NCBI GenBank assembly: GCA_016932435.1
Contig: JAFGCW010000054.1
Coordinates: 1-56,223, forward strand
Reading direction: 5' to 3'
DNA from: Dehalococcoidales bacterium
GTDB taxonomy: Bacteria; Chloroflexota; Dehalococcoidia; Dehalococcoidales; UBA2162
DNA length: 56,223 nucleotides
This document shows positions 18,420 to 26,623 of this stretch, piece after piece. Position 1 is the first letter of the stretch; each line of letters starts with the position of its first letter. The position numbers were made by a program, and so were the translations under genes. Under the pieces are notes generated by a model. That model was given only the letters and a program-made list of their open reading frames with translations. It made no database searches and was not told the DNA's origin.

Positions 18420-18448
18420 TTGACATGCGAAAGCCTAAAACATACACT
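18420..18448 (+). promoter_or_regulatory. Sigma70-type promoter for zinc-ribbon/lemA genes
   Basis: TTGACA, 17 nt, TACACT, placing transcription start near 18455 and the GTG start at 18478. Confidence 0.6.
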
Positions 18449-18477
18449 TATTAAAATATACTCTAAGGGGTAAAACT

Positions 18478-18891
18478 GTGATTTGTCCGGTATGCAAAGC
18501 GGAAATGATTATCGTGGAGTATCACGATATTGAACTGGATATGTGTGCCGAATGTAAGGGAGTGTGGTTCGATTCCGGTGAACTGGAGTTAATGTTGCAG
18601 ACTCACCAGGTTGAAGGAATCGACGAATTCCTTGAAGAAATGAGGAATACTTCCGACGCGAAGACCGATGAGAAAAAACGGAAATGTCCTGTATGCGGTA
18701 AGAAGATGGATAAGAAGGATGTGGGAAAGGAACCTGAAGTGCTGATAGATACTTGTGGCAGTGGACATGGACTGTGGTTCGATGGAGGGGAAGTGGCCCA
18801 ACTCGGTAATCAGTTCAGTACGGAAACAGGAAGTCATTCGGATAATCCGGCAGTAGGATTCCTGGAGGAATTTTTTAGAACACCCGAATAA
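18478..18891 (+). CDS. Double TFIIB-type zinc-ribbon protein
   Basis: A 137-residue protein with two zf-TFIIB repeats. The first is CPVCKAEM...CAECKGVWFDSGELE (about residues 3-41), the second CPVCGKKM...CGSGHGLWFDGGEVAQL (about 64-103). In the second, one Cys of the final pair is replaced by His, which can still bind zinc. The family is widespread and uncharacterised; these ribbons may act in protein-protein contacts. It begins at GTG with AAGGGG 9 nt upstream. It is 42 bases before lemA and shares its orientation, so they probably form one operon with the M48 protease. Confidence 0.8.
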   Translation: MICPVCKAEMIIVEYHDIELDMCAECKGVWFDSGELELMLQTHQVEGIDEFLEEMRNTSDAKTDEKKRKCPVCGKKMDKKDVGKEPEVLIDTCGSGHGLWFDGGEVAQLGNQFSTETGSHSDNPAVGFLEEFFRTPE

Positions 18892-18933
18892 TTTACATAA
18901 AGTTAGAGGTAACGTTTAAGGAGGTGCGGTAAT

Positions 18934-19500
18934 ATGATAGTTTTATGGGTGATACTGGGAATTTTAGTACTGGTTATATTATGGCTTATCGGAGTATACA
19001 ACGGTCTGGTAAGGCTTCGGAACGAAGTTAAGAATGCCTGGGCGCAGATAGACGTTCAGCTTAAGCGTCGCTATGACCTGATTCCTAATTTGATCGAGAC
19101 GGTCAAAGGATATATGACTCATGAGCGGGAGACACTGGAAGCCGTTACGAATGCCCGTAACACGGCACAGCAGATATCGGATAGTGCCGGAGCAGGAGCA
19201 CGGGCGCAAGCTGAGACCGAACTCAGCCAGGCTCTGTCACGACTGCTGGTAACCGTGGAAGCGTATCCTGATCTAAAGGCAAATCAGAATTTCCTGGCGC
19301 TTCAGGAAGAATTAACATCAACGGAAAACAAGATAAGTTTTTCACGACAATATTATAATGACTCCGTACTCAGGTATAACAACAAGACGGAAATGTTCCC
19401 GTCGAACTTCGTAGCGAGTATGACCGGTTTCAAGGCCAGTGAATTCTTCGAGGTTACACTGGCAGCGGAGAGAGAAGCCCCGAAGGTGAGCTTCAGTTAA
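18934..19500 (+). CDS. lemA: LemA family protein
   Basis: A 188-residue membrane-anchored protein. One N-terminal transmembrane helix (about residues 2-24) is followed by the LemA signature NGLVRLRNEVKNAWAQIDVQLKRRYDLIPNL and a helical bundle ending in FKASEFFEV. LemA proteins often pair with M48 metalloproteases, as here with the gene at 19658. The role is not settled; membrane quality control is the usual proposal. A strong SD (AAGGAGGT) is 8 nt before the ATG. Two palindromes fill the gap to the protease gene. Confidence 0.9.
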   Translation: MIVLWVILGILVLVILWLIGVYNGLVRLRNEVKNAWAQIDVQLKRRYDLIPNLIETVKGYMTHERETLEAVTNARNTAQQISDSAGAGARAQAETELSQALSRLLVTVEAYPDLKANQNFLALQEELTSTENKISFSRQYYNDSVLRYNNKTEMFPSNFVASMTGFKASEFFEVTLAAEREAPKVSFS

Positions 19501-19513
19501 TAGAAAAGAATCC

Positions 19514-19533
19514 ATACCGTCGAAAAACGGTAT
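19514..19533. repeat. Palindrome, REP-like
   Basis: ATACCGT and ACGGTAT form a 7-bp stem with loop CGAAAA, 13 bases after the lemA stop. It shares the ATACCG start of the repeat at 2462 and lies 32 bases from another copy of that family. Confidence 0.5.
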
Positions 19534-19565
19534 CCAGGAGATTTTGCAGATACTGGAATCACTGG

Positions 19566-19585
19566 ATTCCGGCTTTCGCCGGAAT
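19566..19585. repeat. REP-like palindrome
   Basis: ATTCCGGC-TTTC-GCCGGAAT is a perfect 8-bp stem with the same loop as the copy at 2462-2481 and flanked likewise by CTGG. The two differ by one compensated base pair (A-T for T-A), as expected if pairing is under selection. Confidence 0.65.
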
Positions 19586-19657
19586 GGTTAAAGAGATTAT
19601 TGGCAGAAAAAACAAAGACCTGATATATTGCGACTAATGTTGGTGAAATTATAAAAA

Positions 19658-20866
19658 ATGTGGGAACAGATACGATCTAATCAAAGAAGGTCGGTACTAC
19701 TGGTAATTGCAATGGGACTGATACTCCTGGCAATCGGCTGGCTGCTGGGCTACGCCTTTATGGACAGCGCAATCGGCGGACTGGCAATAGCCGGGATAAT
19801 ATGGCTTGTCATGAGTATGGTCGGATTTTTCCAGGGTGACAGCATTCTCCTTACTTTATCAAAAGCAAAAAAAATCGGACCGGATGACCATCCAAGGCTT
19901 TATAACATTGTCGAGGAAATGAAGATAGCCTCGGGACTTGAACACATGCCGAGTATCTATATAATAGACGATCCTGCGTTGAATGCGTTCGCTACCGGAA
20001 GAGATCCGAAACGGGCTTCAGTAGCTATAACCTCCGGCCTGCTGAATAAACTGAACAGGGATGAACTCCAGGGAGTCATTGCACATGAAATGGCGCATAT
20101 CAAAAACCGCGATGTGCTGTTGATGGCGATGACCAGTGTTCTACTGGGAACTATCGTTATTCTGGCTTGGTGGGGGTCACGTATTATGCTTTTCAGCGGC
20201 GGCGGAAGGTCCAGGAGTTCATCACGCGGAGGTGGCGGTCAGGCACAGATAATCATCATGATTGTTGCGATCGTACTGGCGATACTGGCACCGATTCTTG
20301 CCCAGCTAATCTACTTCGCCATCTCAAGGAAGCGGGAATACCTTGCCGATGCATCTTCGGCTCTATATACGCGGTATCCCGAGGGACTGGCATCGGCACT
20401 GGAAAAACTCGGTAAATCAACGGGGCAATTGCAGTCGGCAAACAAGGCAACCGCCCCAATGTACATCGTTAATCCATTCCGCAAAAAGGGAATGCAGTTC
20501 AGCAACCTTTCAAGCACTCATCCTCCGTTGACGGAAAGGATCAATATTTTGCGTAAGATGGCAGGGGCTGCTTACATTAATTATGATGAAGCGTACCGTG
20601 AAGTCCATCACGGACGCAGTGGCGTAATTCCGGCAACGGGACTTGTTGGTGAAAACGCTCCGCTGCCGCCCAATACACCTGTTTCAAAGATTGACGATCC
20701 CGATGAAAAGCAGCGAATCAGGGAGACATCTGCCGCATTACAAAAACTTGGCGGATACAAGACTCTTGATTGTGATTGCGGCGCCAAGTTAAAACTGCCA
20801 CCGGGACTACAACAGGGAACACTAACTTGTCCGCGGTGTGGCAGAAGACATCAAGTGGGTGAATGA
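19658..20866 (+). CDS. htpX: M48 (HtpX-like) membrane metalloprotease with C-terminal zinc ribbon
   Basis: A 402-residue protease. Two N-terminal helices (about residues 12-32 and 36-58) precede the zinc site HEMAH in VIAHEMAHIKNRD (about 142-154). The third ligand is the Glu of KREYLADASSALYT, and two further helices lie between them. The catalytic part matches HtpX, which degrades misfolded membrane proteins. It is about 100 residues longer than usual HtpX, because it ends in a C-x-C...CPRC zinc ribbon (about 372-396). It pairs with lemA upstream. No SD is seen before the ATG. It ends in TGA, showing that TGA works as a stop in this genome. Confidence 0.88.
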   Translation: MWEQIRSNQRRSVLLVIAMGLILLAIGWLLGYAFMDSAIGGLAIAGIIWLVMSMVGFFQGDSILLTLSKAKKIGPDDHPRLYNIVEEMKIASGLEHMPSIYIIDDPALNAFATGRDPKRASVAITSGLLNKLNRDELQGVIAHEMAHIKNRDVLLMAMTSVLLGTIVILAWWGSRIMLFSGGGRSRSSSRGGGGQAQIIIMIVAIVLAILAPILAQLIYFAISRKREYLADASSALYTRYPEGLASALEKLGKSTGQLQSANKATAPMYIVNPFRKKGMQFSNLSSTHPPLTERINILRKMAGAAYINYDEAYREVHHGRSGVIPATGLVGENAPLPPNTPVSKIDDPDEKQRIRETSAALQKLGGYKTLDCDCGAKLKLPPGLQQGTLTCPRCGRRHQVGE

Positions 20867-20882
20867 TCTTTCCTTCCTAATT

Positions 20883-21857
20883 TCAATCGACTGCGGAAGG
20901 ACTAGAGGCTAAAACAGCTCTTTTCACGAGGGTCTTTGCTATCTGGATTTTGTACTTGTTCTTTGACAGAGGACTGGCATCCCTGACAGCTTCTTCTGCT
21001 GCCTTTTCAGCTGTCGATTCATCGATCGTTTTGCCTTTTAAACTATCTTCAGCGTAAGCTGCCTTGTAAGGTATAGGAGCGACCGCACCGAGTACGATTC
21101 TTGAGTCAGTCACCGTGTCATCGTTTGTAGTGATAATTGCAGCGGCACTTGCTATTGAAAAATCCAGAGCAGGTCTAAGGGTAAATTTCAGGAAATTTTG
21201 TCTTGTCCCAGGCGGTGTATCGGGTACCTTTATACTGGTGATAATCTCATCACTATCGAGTATATTACCCAAAGGTTCGAAGAAATCTCCGATAGGAATA
21301 CTACGCTTACTGGTAATAATTGTTGTGTTCAGGGCTGTTAACACAACCGCGATATCCGATGGACAGACGGCGAAGCAGCCATTACCTTTAAATATCGAGT
21401 GGTATCTGTTATCTCCGGAAACGGCATAACACTGCTTCCCTCCTTTTCTCAGACAATTGAAGGTGTTACCGGTCAGGAATGACCGTCTGAAGTACCAGCA
21501 CTGTACTTCCTGGCACAGGTTACCGGCTATCGTTGCCATATTACGGATAGCGGGTGCTGCAATCGATCCTGCCGCTTCGGCCAGGGCGGGATATTTAGCC
21601 TTGATTATTTCTGAAGAAGCTATGGCGTTAAGCCTGGTTAACGCTCCTATCGTTAATCCGCCCGAATCCTCGCTGATAGTATCAAGACCCCGTATGTTTT
21701 TGATATTCACCAGCAGTTCCGGTGATTTGCCAAACGCTTCTGCTTTCAGGAGATTGAGAATATCCGTGCCACCGGCCAGGACTGCCGCTTTGCCTGATTT
21801 CAGCAGTGAAGCAGCATCGGCAACGGATTCGGTGTTCTTAAAGGCGAATTTTTTCAT
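20883..21857 (-). CDS. Molybdenum hydroxylase FAD subunit, 4-hydroxybenzoyl-CoA reductase-like
   Basis: A 324-residue FAD-binding subunit of the xanthine oxidase family. FAD contacts are visible as VLAGGTDILNLLK (about residues 26-38) and LTIGALTRLNAIA, then MATIAGNLC. After the latter comes an extra loop of about 50 residues with six Cys (C115, C120, C135, C143, C161, C165). The beta subunit of 4-hydroxybenzoyl-CoA reductase has a similar insertion that carries a [4Fe-4S] cluster; ordinary xanthine dehydrogenase lacks it. The enzyme may therefore run in the reductive direction with low-potential electrons. It is the last gene of the operon; the large-subunit gene ends 11 bases before its start. 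Confidence 0.88.
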   Translation of the reverse strand: MKKFAFKNTESVADAASLLKSGKAAVLAGGTDILNLLKAEAFGKSPELLVNIKNIRGLDTISEDSGGLTIGALTRLNAIASSEIIKAKYPALAEAAGSIAAPAIRNMATIAGNLCQEVQCWYFRRSFLTGNTFNCLRKGGKQCYAVSGDNRYHSIFKGNGCFAVCPSDIAVVLTALNTTIITSKRSIPIGDFFEPLGNILDSDEIITSIKVPDTPPGTRQNFLKFTLRPALDFSIASAAAIITTNDDTVTDSRIVLGAVAPIPYKAAYAEDSLKGKTIDESTAEKAAEEAVRDASPLSKNKYKIQIAKTLVKRAVLASSPSAVD

Positions 21858-21868
21858 ACCTTACTTTC

Positions 21869-24154
21869 TTATACCTTTCCCAGTGCTTCCAGCACCTTAT
21901 CAGGAGTTATCGGTCCGGACTTTATTCTTACTCCGATAGCATTATAGACTGCGTTGGCTATCGCCGGTGATACTGCGACTATCGTCGATTCACCCATCCC
22001 TTTTACGTTAAGGGGAGTTGTCGGTGCGTCGGCAGGATCGGAATGCAAGACGGGAATGAAGTTTCCATATTCAGGGAAAGTCGGAACTTTGTAGTCGGTA
22101 AAGGTAGGGTTAACTATGATCCCCTCGTGATTCTCATCGAATATCATATCTTCATATAATGCTGAGCCCAGACCCTGTATGATACCGCCATCGCACTGGC
22201 CGATAATTACCTCGGGATTAATGGCTTGACCGCAGTCGCAGACCATGATTAATTCCAGCACGTCGACTTTACCGGTCTCGGTATCAACCTCGACTTCACA
22301 GCACATGGCTGCCAGGCTTTTTTCGGTCATGGTTCGTCCGGTATCGGGATTCTTATGGGAAGAGGTCTCATTCCCGTAAACATAGATACCGGCACCTCCG
22401 AACTTCCTCGATCCGGCAATGTCTCCTATCCTCATCGATTTCTCAGGATTGTTTCTGTTAAAGACCTTTCCGGCTCCGATGTCCAGGTCTTCCTGATTTT
22501 CTTCCATCAGGACAGCAGCCCTTTCCAGGAGTATCGCCCTGGCATTTCTCGCAGCGTTTATCGAGCCGCCTATATTGGTAGGTGTACCTTTGCTGCCGTA
22601 GACACCTCCGCCTCGGGGATTATACTTTGTATTGTCTTCGGATACTGATACATCTTCGTAACGAACACCGAGGGTCTCTGCGACACACATGGCAGTAGCG
22701 CTCTTGATACCCTGTCCGATGTCTTCGGCGGAGCAGTTCACATCGATCGTGCCATCGGTGTTAATCCTGACAAGCGTTCCCGATGTTCCTCCACCGGTGG
22801 TATGCATGGATAATGCCATGCCGATACCACGTTTGTTAGCACCGTTGATTGAGGTCGGTATTTTCCAGCCTTTCCACCTGTTATCCCATTCGAAGGTGTT
22901 TGCAGCCTTCGTCATTAAGGTGATATAGTCGCCACCGGCAAGTTCGGAAAACTGGCTGAGAGGGTCGCCGGGCCGGTTACACCACTTTTTACGCCATTCT
23001 ATAGGGTCCATTCCGGCTGCCTCCGCCATTTCATCGGCAAACTGTTCCGAGCAGAACATACCCTCGGCATCCCCATAACTCCTCTTAGGCCCGGCCATAT
23101 TGATATTGCAGTAAACAGGATTGGACGTAACCTTTACGTTGTCGTAATTATAGACATTTACAGGAGCCTGGCCGCTTACACATATAGCCACCGGTTCGTG
23201 GCAGGCGTGTCCGCCCAGGGCGATATCCACAGTGGTATCCAACGCGACTGGTCGTCCGTCTTCCTTCTTTATACCGCCTTTTGTGGTATAGTAGCCGGGA
23301 CCGCAGGCATGGTGAGATATAATGAACTGCTCATCCAGTTCGAGAATCGACCTGACCGGCTTTCCGGTTTTCCTGGCCAGAGTTGCAGCGATACAGGCCA
23401 GCATGGCCTGGGAAACTCCGTATTTTCCTCCGAAACCACCTCCGACCCATTTGTTGATAACAGTGAGTTTACTTTCGGGTATTCCGAGAGTCCCGCTGAT
23501 GTATCCGTGTACATCCCAGAGTGTCTGCGTCGATATCCATACTGTAAGGTTATCGCCTTCCCATCTGGCTATAGTCTGGTAGGCTTCAAGAGGACAATGT
23601 GCCAGGGTCGGCCAGTGGTACCGGCTTTCCAGTACTATATCGGCTTCACTGAATCCTTCTGATATATCACCTCTTGTATTTGTAGTGGGGAACATGACGG
23701 GTATTTTATTATCAGGCAGATCGGCGTATATCACCGGAGCATCAGGCTTCAGAGCATCCACCGGATCGAATACGGCAGGGAGAGGTTCGTATTCAACTTT
23801 GATCAGTTTAATAGCTTCTTCTGCTGCCTCTTTTGTCTCGGCAGCCACAGCGGCCACCTGTTCGCCAGTCATGTAGACTTCTTCCGGCGGCAGCGTATAA
23901 AATTCATTTCGAGAACCGGTCCTGAAAGGACGCGATGGCAATACATCTTTATGAGTAATAACCGCCCTCACGCCGGGGAGTTTCTCAGCTTCGGAAATAT
24001 CTATACTAAGAATCCTGGCATGAGCGTAAGGACTCTTCAGGACTCTGCATTCCAGCATGCCCGGCAGACGGATGTCGGCGACATATTCCGCCTTTCCGGT
24101 TACCTTGAGTGCAATATCCTTTTTAGTATGGTCTCTGCCCAGGATATCAGGCAA
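21869..24154 (-). CDS. Molybdenum hydroxylase catalytic (Mo-cofactor) subunit
   Basis: The 761-residue large subunit of a xanthine oxidase/CoxL-type hydroxylase. The N-terminal domain opens GRDHTKKDIALKVTGKAEYVADI. The molybdopterin-binding loop VGGGFGGKYG is near residue 240, and the catalytic Glu is in KGMGEST (about residue 722). The typical CoxL active-site Cys motif is not evident, so it is not a CO dehydrogenase. With the [4Fe-4S]-type FAD subunit, candidates are aromatic or N-heterocyclic acyl-CoA or purine-like substrates. It overlaps the 2Fe-2S gene by 8 bases. The adjacent selenoprotein gene is notable because some enzymes of this family contain labile selenium. Confidence 0.9.
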   Translation of the reverse strand: MPDILGRDHTKKDIALKVTGKAEYVADIRLPGMLECRVLKSPYAHARILSIDISEAEKLPGVRAVITHKDVLPSRPFRTGSRNEFYTLPPEEVYMTGEQVAAVAAETKEAAEEAIKLIKVEYEPLPAVFDPVDALKPDAPVIYADLPDNKIPVMFPTTNTRGDISEGFSEADIVLESRYHWPTLAHCPLEAYQTIARWEGDNLTVWISTQTLWDVHGYISGTLGIPESKLTVINKWVGGGFGGKYGVSQAMLACIAATLARKTGKPVRSILELDEQFIISHHACGPGYYTTKGGIKKEDGRPVALDTTVDIALGGHACHEPVAICVSGQAPVNVYNYDNVKVTSNPVYCNINMAGPKRSYGDAEGMFCSEQFADEMAEAAGMDPIEWRKKWCNRPGDPLSQFSELAGGDYITLMTKAANTFEWDNRWKGWKIPTSINGANKRGIGMALSMHTTGGGTSGTLVRINTDGTIDVNCSAEDIGQGIKSATAMCVAETLGVRYEDVSVSEDNTKYNPRGGGVYGSKGTPTNIGGSINAARNARAILLERAAVLMEENQEDLDIGAGKVFNRNNPEKSMRIGDIAGSRKFGGAGIYVYGNETSSHKNPDTGRTMTEKSLAAMCCEVEVDTETGKVDVLELIMVCDCGQAINPEVIIGQCDGGIIQGLGSALYEDMIFDENHEGIIVNPTFTDYKVPTFPEYGNFIPVLHSDPADAPTTPLNVKGMGESTIVAVSPAIANAVYNAIGVRIKSGPITPDKVLEALGKV

Positions 24155-24689
24155 TAGTATTCTCCTTGCGCATTTTCTCAGCGGCCGCTAGTACAGATTT
24201 CGTTATAAGGTGATAATTTCCGCACCGGCATACATTACCGGACAAAGCCCACTTGATATCCTCTTTAGTTGGATCCGGATTTTCATCCAGCAGAGCCTTG
24301 GTAGCCATTATCATTCCCGGAGTACAAAAACCACATTGAGCGCCGTTGTTTTCTATGAATGCTTCCTGGATAGGATGGAGCTTTCCGGTTTCGGGATCAC
24401 TCATGCCTTCGATAGTAGTAACTTCTTTACCCTCGCAATCGACTGTCAGTGTCGAACAAGAAAGTGCCAGCTTGCCGTTTATCAGGACACTGCAGGCTCC
24501 ACAGGTACCTCTGTCACAGCTTGATTTGGTGCCGGTCAGTCCGAGTTTTTCACGCAAGGTATGAAGCAGGGTATCCCACGGGTAGACATCGTATGAAAGT
24601 GATTCCCATGGCTCGATATCATCACCAGTCGTGAGATTGTATTGCTTCCCATTTACTATCAACGTAATGGTGTTATTAAGTTCCTGCAC
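24147..24689 (-). CDS. Molybdenum hydroxylase 2Fe-2S subunit
   Basis: A 180-residue iron-sulfur subunit. The plant-type [2Fe-2S] site has C58, C63, C66 and C78 (CDRGTCGACSV...LSC). The second, helical-domain site has C119, C122, C154 and C156 (CGFCTPGM...NVCRCG). The N-terminus before the first Cys is about 15 residues longer than in most CoxS/HcrC proteins, with an inserted DDIEPWESLSYDVYPWDT stretch. It passes electrons from the molybdenum site to the FAD subunit. It is the first gene of the hydroxylase operon and starts 44 bases downstream of the copy-2 selenoprotein stop, so the four genes may form one transcript. Confidence 0.92.
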   Translation of the reverse strand: MQELNNTITLIVNGKQYNLTTGDDIEPWESLSYDVYPWDTLLHTLREKLGLTGTKSSCDRGTCGACSVLINGKLALSCSTLTVDCEGKEVTTIEGMSDPETGKLHPIQEAFIENNGAQCGFCTPGMIMATKALLDENPDPTKEDIKWALSGNVCRCGNYHLITKSVLAAAEKMRKENTIA

Positions 24690-24733
24690 TTGTTCCTGTC
24701 AACCCCTGTCTGTAGAATACTATTTTCTCTATA

Positions 24734-26491
24734 TTATCTCCAGTTGTCAACGCTGAAGGCATAACCGTGGCCGCCATCAAAACGCTGGGCATCGGTTTCT
24801 TTGCCATCACAGACGATTATATTGTAACTCCAGGGACTTTCGCCACCAGCCGGAACTTCGTAGTCGTCAGAAAGCTCTTTCCAGTGTTTGCCGGAGGTTT
24901 TTTCAATGCCTGTCCAGCCGTTAGTGAAGAAGTCGCCTTTACCTCGCATTCGATATTCACCAAGAGGTTCGAAACTCTGTTTCCAGAGATATTCATACAC
25001 TGCTTCCTTGGATTTGAAGCCAAGGTCATATAGGTCCTGTGCCATCTTGGGCACGATCACCAGCGTAAAGCCACCCTCCATCGTTTCCCAGATATTATGG
25101 GTAAGGTAGTCCAGGTAGTTGTGCGGTCCGGGTATTCCTTTTACATCAAGGAACCTGGCTATGGCACCGTGACCGCTTTTTTGAAGCGACCTGTAGATTC
25201 CAGGCATGTGTTCCTGCCCGATTCCCCACTTCCAGGGCATTATAGGCATAATAATACTTTCATTCTTACCTAATCCCATTTCTTCATTAAGGCCTTTCCA
25301 GCCTTCCGGCAGACCCTCGGCATACTCGGCAAAGATAAAGCCGCCGTTTTGAACAGGATTACCGTATGTGATGATCGAGGTAACCGACTCCTTGTAACCG
25401 CCTATATTACGCCAGAGAAGAGCACCGACACGACCAATCGTTTTATTCGGCGGATTACCGCAGCTAAAGCGACCGTAACTGACATTCATGCCAATCTCTT
25501 TATATATCGGGCCGCTTACTATGAAAGCACCACCTTCGCCACGACCGTCTCCGGTAGTGCCTCCCGACTCTGCGATAGCCAGCACCAGAGGGAAGTATTC
25601 GGGCTTGCAGCCGGCCATTACGGCATTGACCGCAATCTGTTCAACTGTAGCGGCTCTTCCGATAGGCATAAACCGTACCACATCACCTTTCTTTATTTCC
25701 ATTCCTGCTTGCGAATGCATACCTTCTTCAGCTTTAATATCACGCTGGTAGGTGATTATCTCTTCCGGCTTATGGCTCGTGCCTTTCAACATTGCAGCTA
25801 CACGCTCTTCGGTAGGGATTACCACCGGTAATCCGTCAGTGTATCTGGAAAAAGGCGCATTATTGATACCGGGAAGGTTTTCGGTCTGGTTGTAAAATTC
25901 CTCGGCTTCTTCAAGGGTACCTTCGAACAGAATCCTCGGCTCGTGCGGAGCGTACATTCCGCTTTCTTTTTCCTTTTCGGTGAGAGGAACGGTAAGGGCT
26001 TCCATAAGTGGACCGATGAACCGGTCGACATCTTCCGGACCGGGCGTATGCCAGGACGCTTCGATATACCTGACACTTGAAAGACCGAATACCTGGGCGT
26101 CGTGCTTTATTTTTTCACTTAAACCGGGAAGGTCGATAATTACGGTGGGGATTCCTGCCTGCTCCAGTTTCACTATATAAGGCAACTGCCTGTTAATAGC
26201 GCCGTGTCACCAGCAGACTCCAAGTATTACGGCATCGGTCGTTTTCATCTCTTCTTCCGATAACTCGACTGGTATGATACCGTAGGTCTTTTTTTGAGTC
26301 CAGTTTACCTGGGGATAATCTGCCTGGAGTTTTTTCCACAGTGGTATGGTGATATCAGGTTCACCCGTTGTACTGAAATGAATGGTTTTACCATTAAGCG
26401 AGTCAAGTCGCGGTGCCAGGGGGTATAAATTCACCGGTAACTGGGTACCTACGGGGTTCAAACATTTGTAGATCGTACCTTTATCAGACAT
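24734..26491 (-). CDS. GrdB/UGSC-like selenoprotein, copy 2 (UGA read as Sec95)
   Basis: A 585-residue paralog of the gene at 5683, with TGA at 26209-26207 (minus strand) exactly where copy 1 has it, in VILGVCW-U-HGAINRQLPYI. The frame stays open for 490 codons past the TGA. Similarity runs to the end, with TDGLPVVIPTEERV, VAVNAVMAGCKP and the closing GGHGYAFSVDNWR. The Cys two residues before Sec could form a selenenyl-sulfide pair in catalysis. SD AAGGAG precedes the ATG and a good promoter lies upstream. It is followed by the three molybdenum hydroxylase genes, 44 bases on, suggesting a shared pathway. The exact reaction is unknown; GrdB family knowledge points to reductive cleavage or thiol chemistry. 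Confidence 0.85.
26173..26209 (-). promoter_or_regulatory. Candidate bacterial SECIS after Sec UGA, copy 2
   Basis: After the UGA come CAC GGC as in E. coli fdhF, then at +19 the hairpin AGGC-AGTT-GCCT (26180-26191). Outside it CTAT and ATAG can pair, extending the structure across a 4x3 internal loop. The 24-nt block containing the hairpin is identical in copy 1. Confidence 0.5.
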
Positions 26492-26525
26492 TGAAGCACT
26501 CCTTTATCTTCAGTTCTTTGCTAGA

Positions 26526-26555
26526 AGTGTAATGTTGTAACGAAACCATTGTCAA
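26526..26555 (-). promoter_or_regulatory. Promoter of copy-2 selenoprotein/Mo hydroxylase operon
   Basis: On the minus strand TTGACA and TACACT are 18 nt apart, with the ATG 35 nt after the -10. Its -35 lies on the same bases as the -35 of the opposing promoter, so the two promoters are back to back and may compete for polymerase. Confidence 0.6.
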
Positions 26556-26577
26556 TTACCTGTTCCATTTCTACTGT
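26549..26577 (+). promoter_or_regulatory. Promoter of ICMT-like gene
   Basis: TTGTCA, 17 nt, TACTGT on the plus strand. The -10 directly abuts the palindrome at 26577-26595, which would cover the start point. Confidence 0.5.
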
Positions 26578-26595
26578 ATACCCTGAGGGGGTATA
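26577..26595 (+). promoter_or_regulatory. CsoR/CstR-like operator
   Basis: TATACCC-TGAGG-GGGTATA is a perfect 7-bp inverted repeat. It closely resembles the ATACCC...GGGGTAT operator that I recall for the copper sensor CsoR at Bacillus copZA. Its place at the transcription start of the ICMT-like gene fits repression. No csoR or copper gene lies in the window, so copper, persulfide or other control is open. Confidence 0.45.
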
Positions 26596-26623
26596 TTGAT
26601 TTTTTATTATTTATATTATAGAC

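Noticed and set aside
21869..24154. Aerobic CO dehydrogenase large subunit
   Set aside because: The CoxL active-site Cys motif is not evident, and the FAD subunit has the HCR-type insertion.
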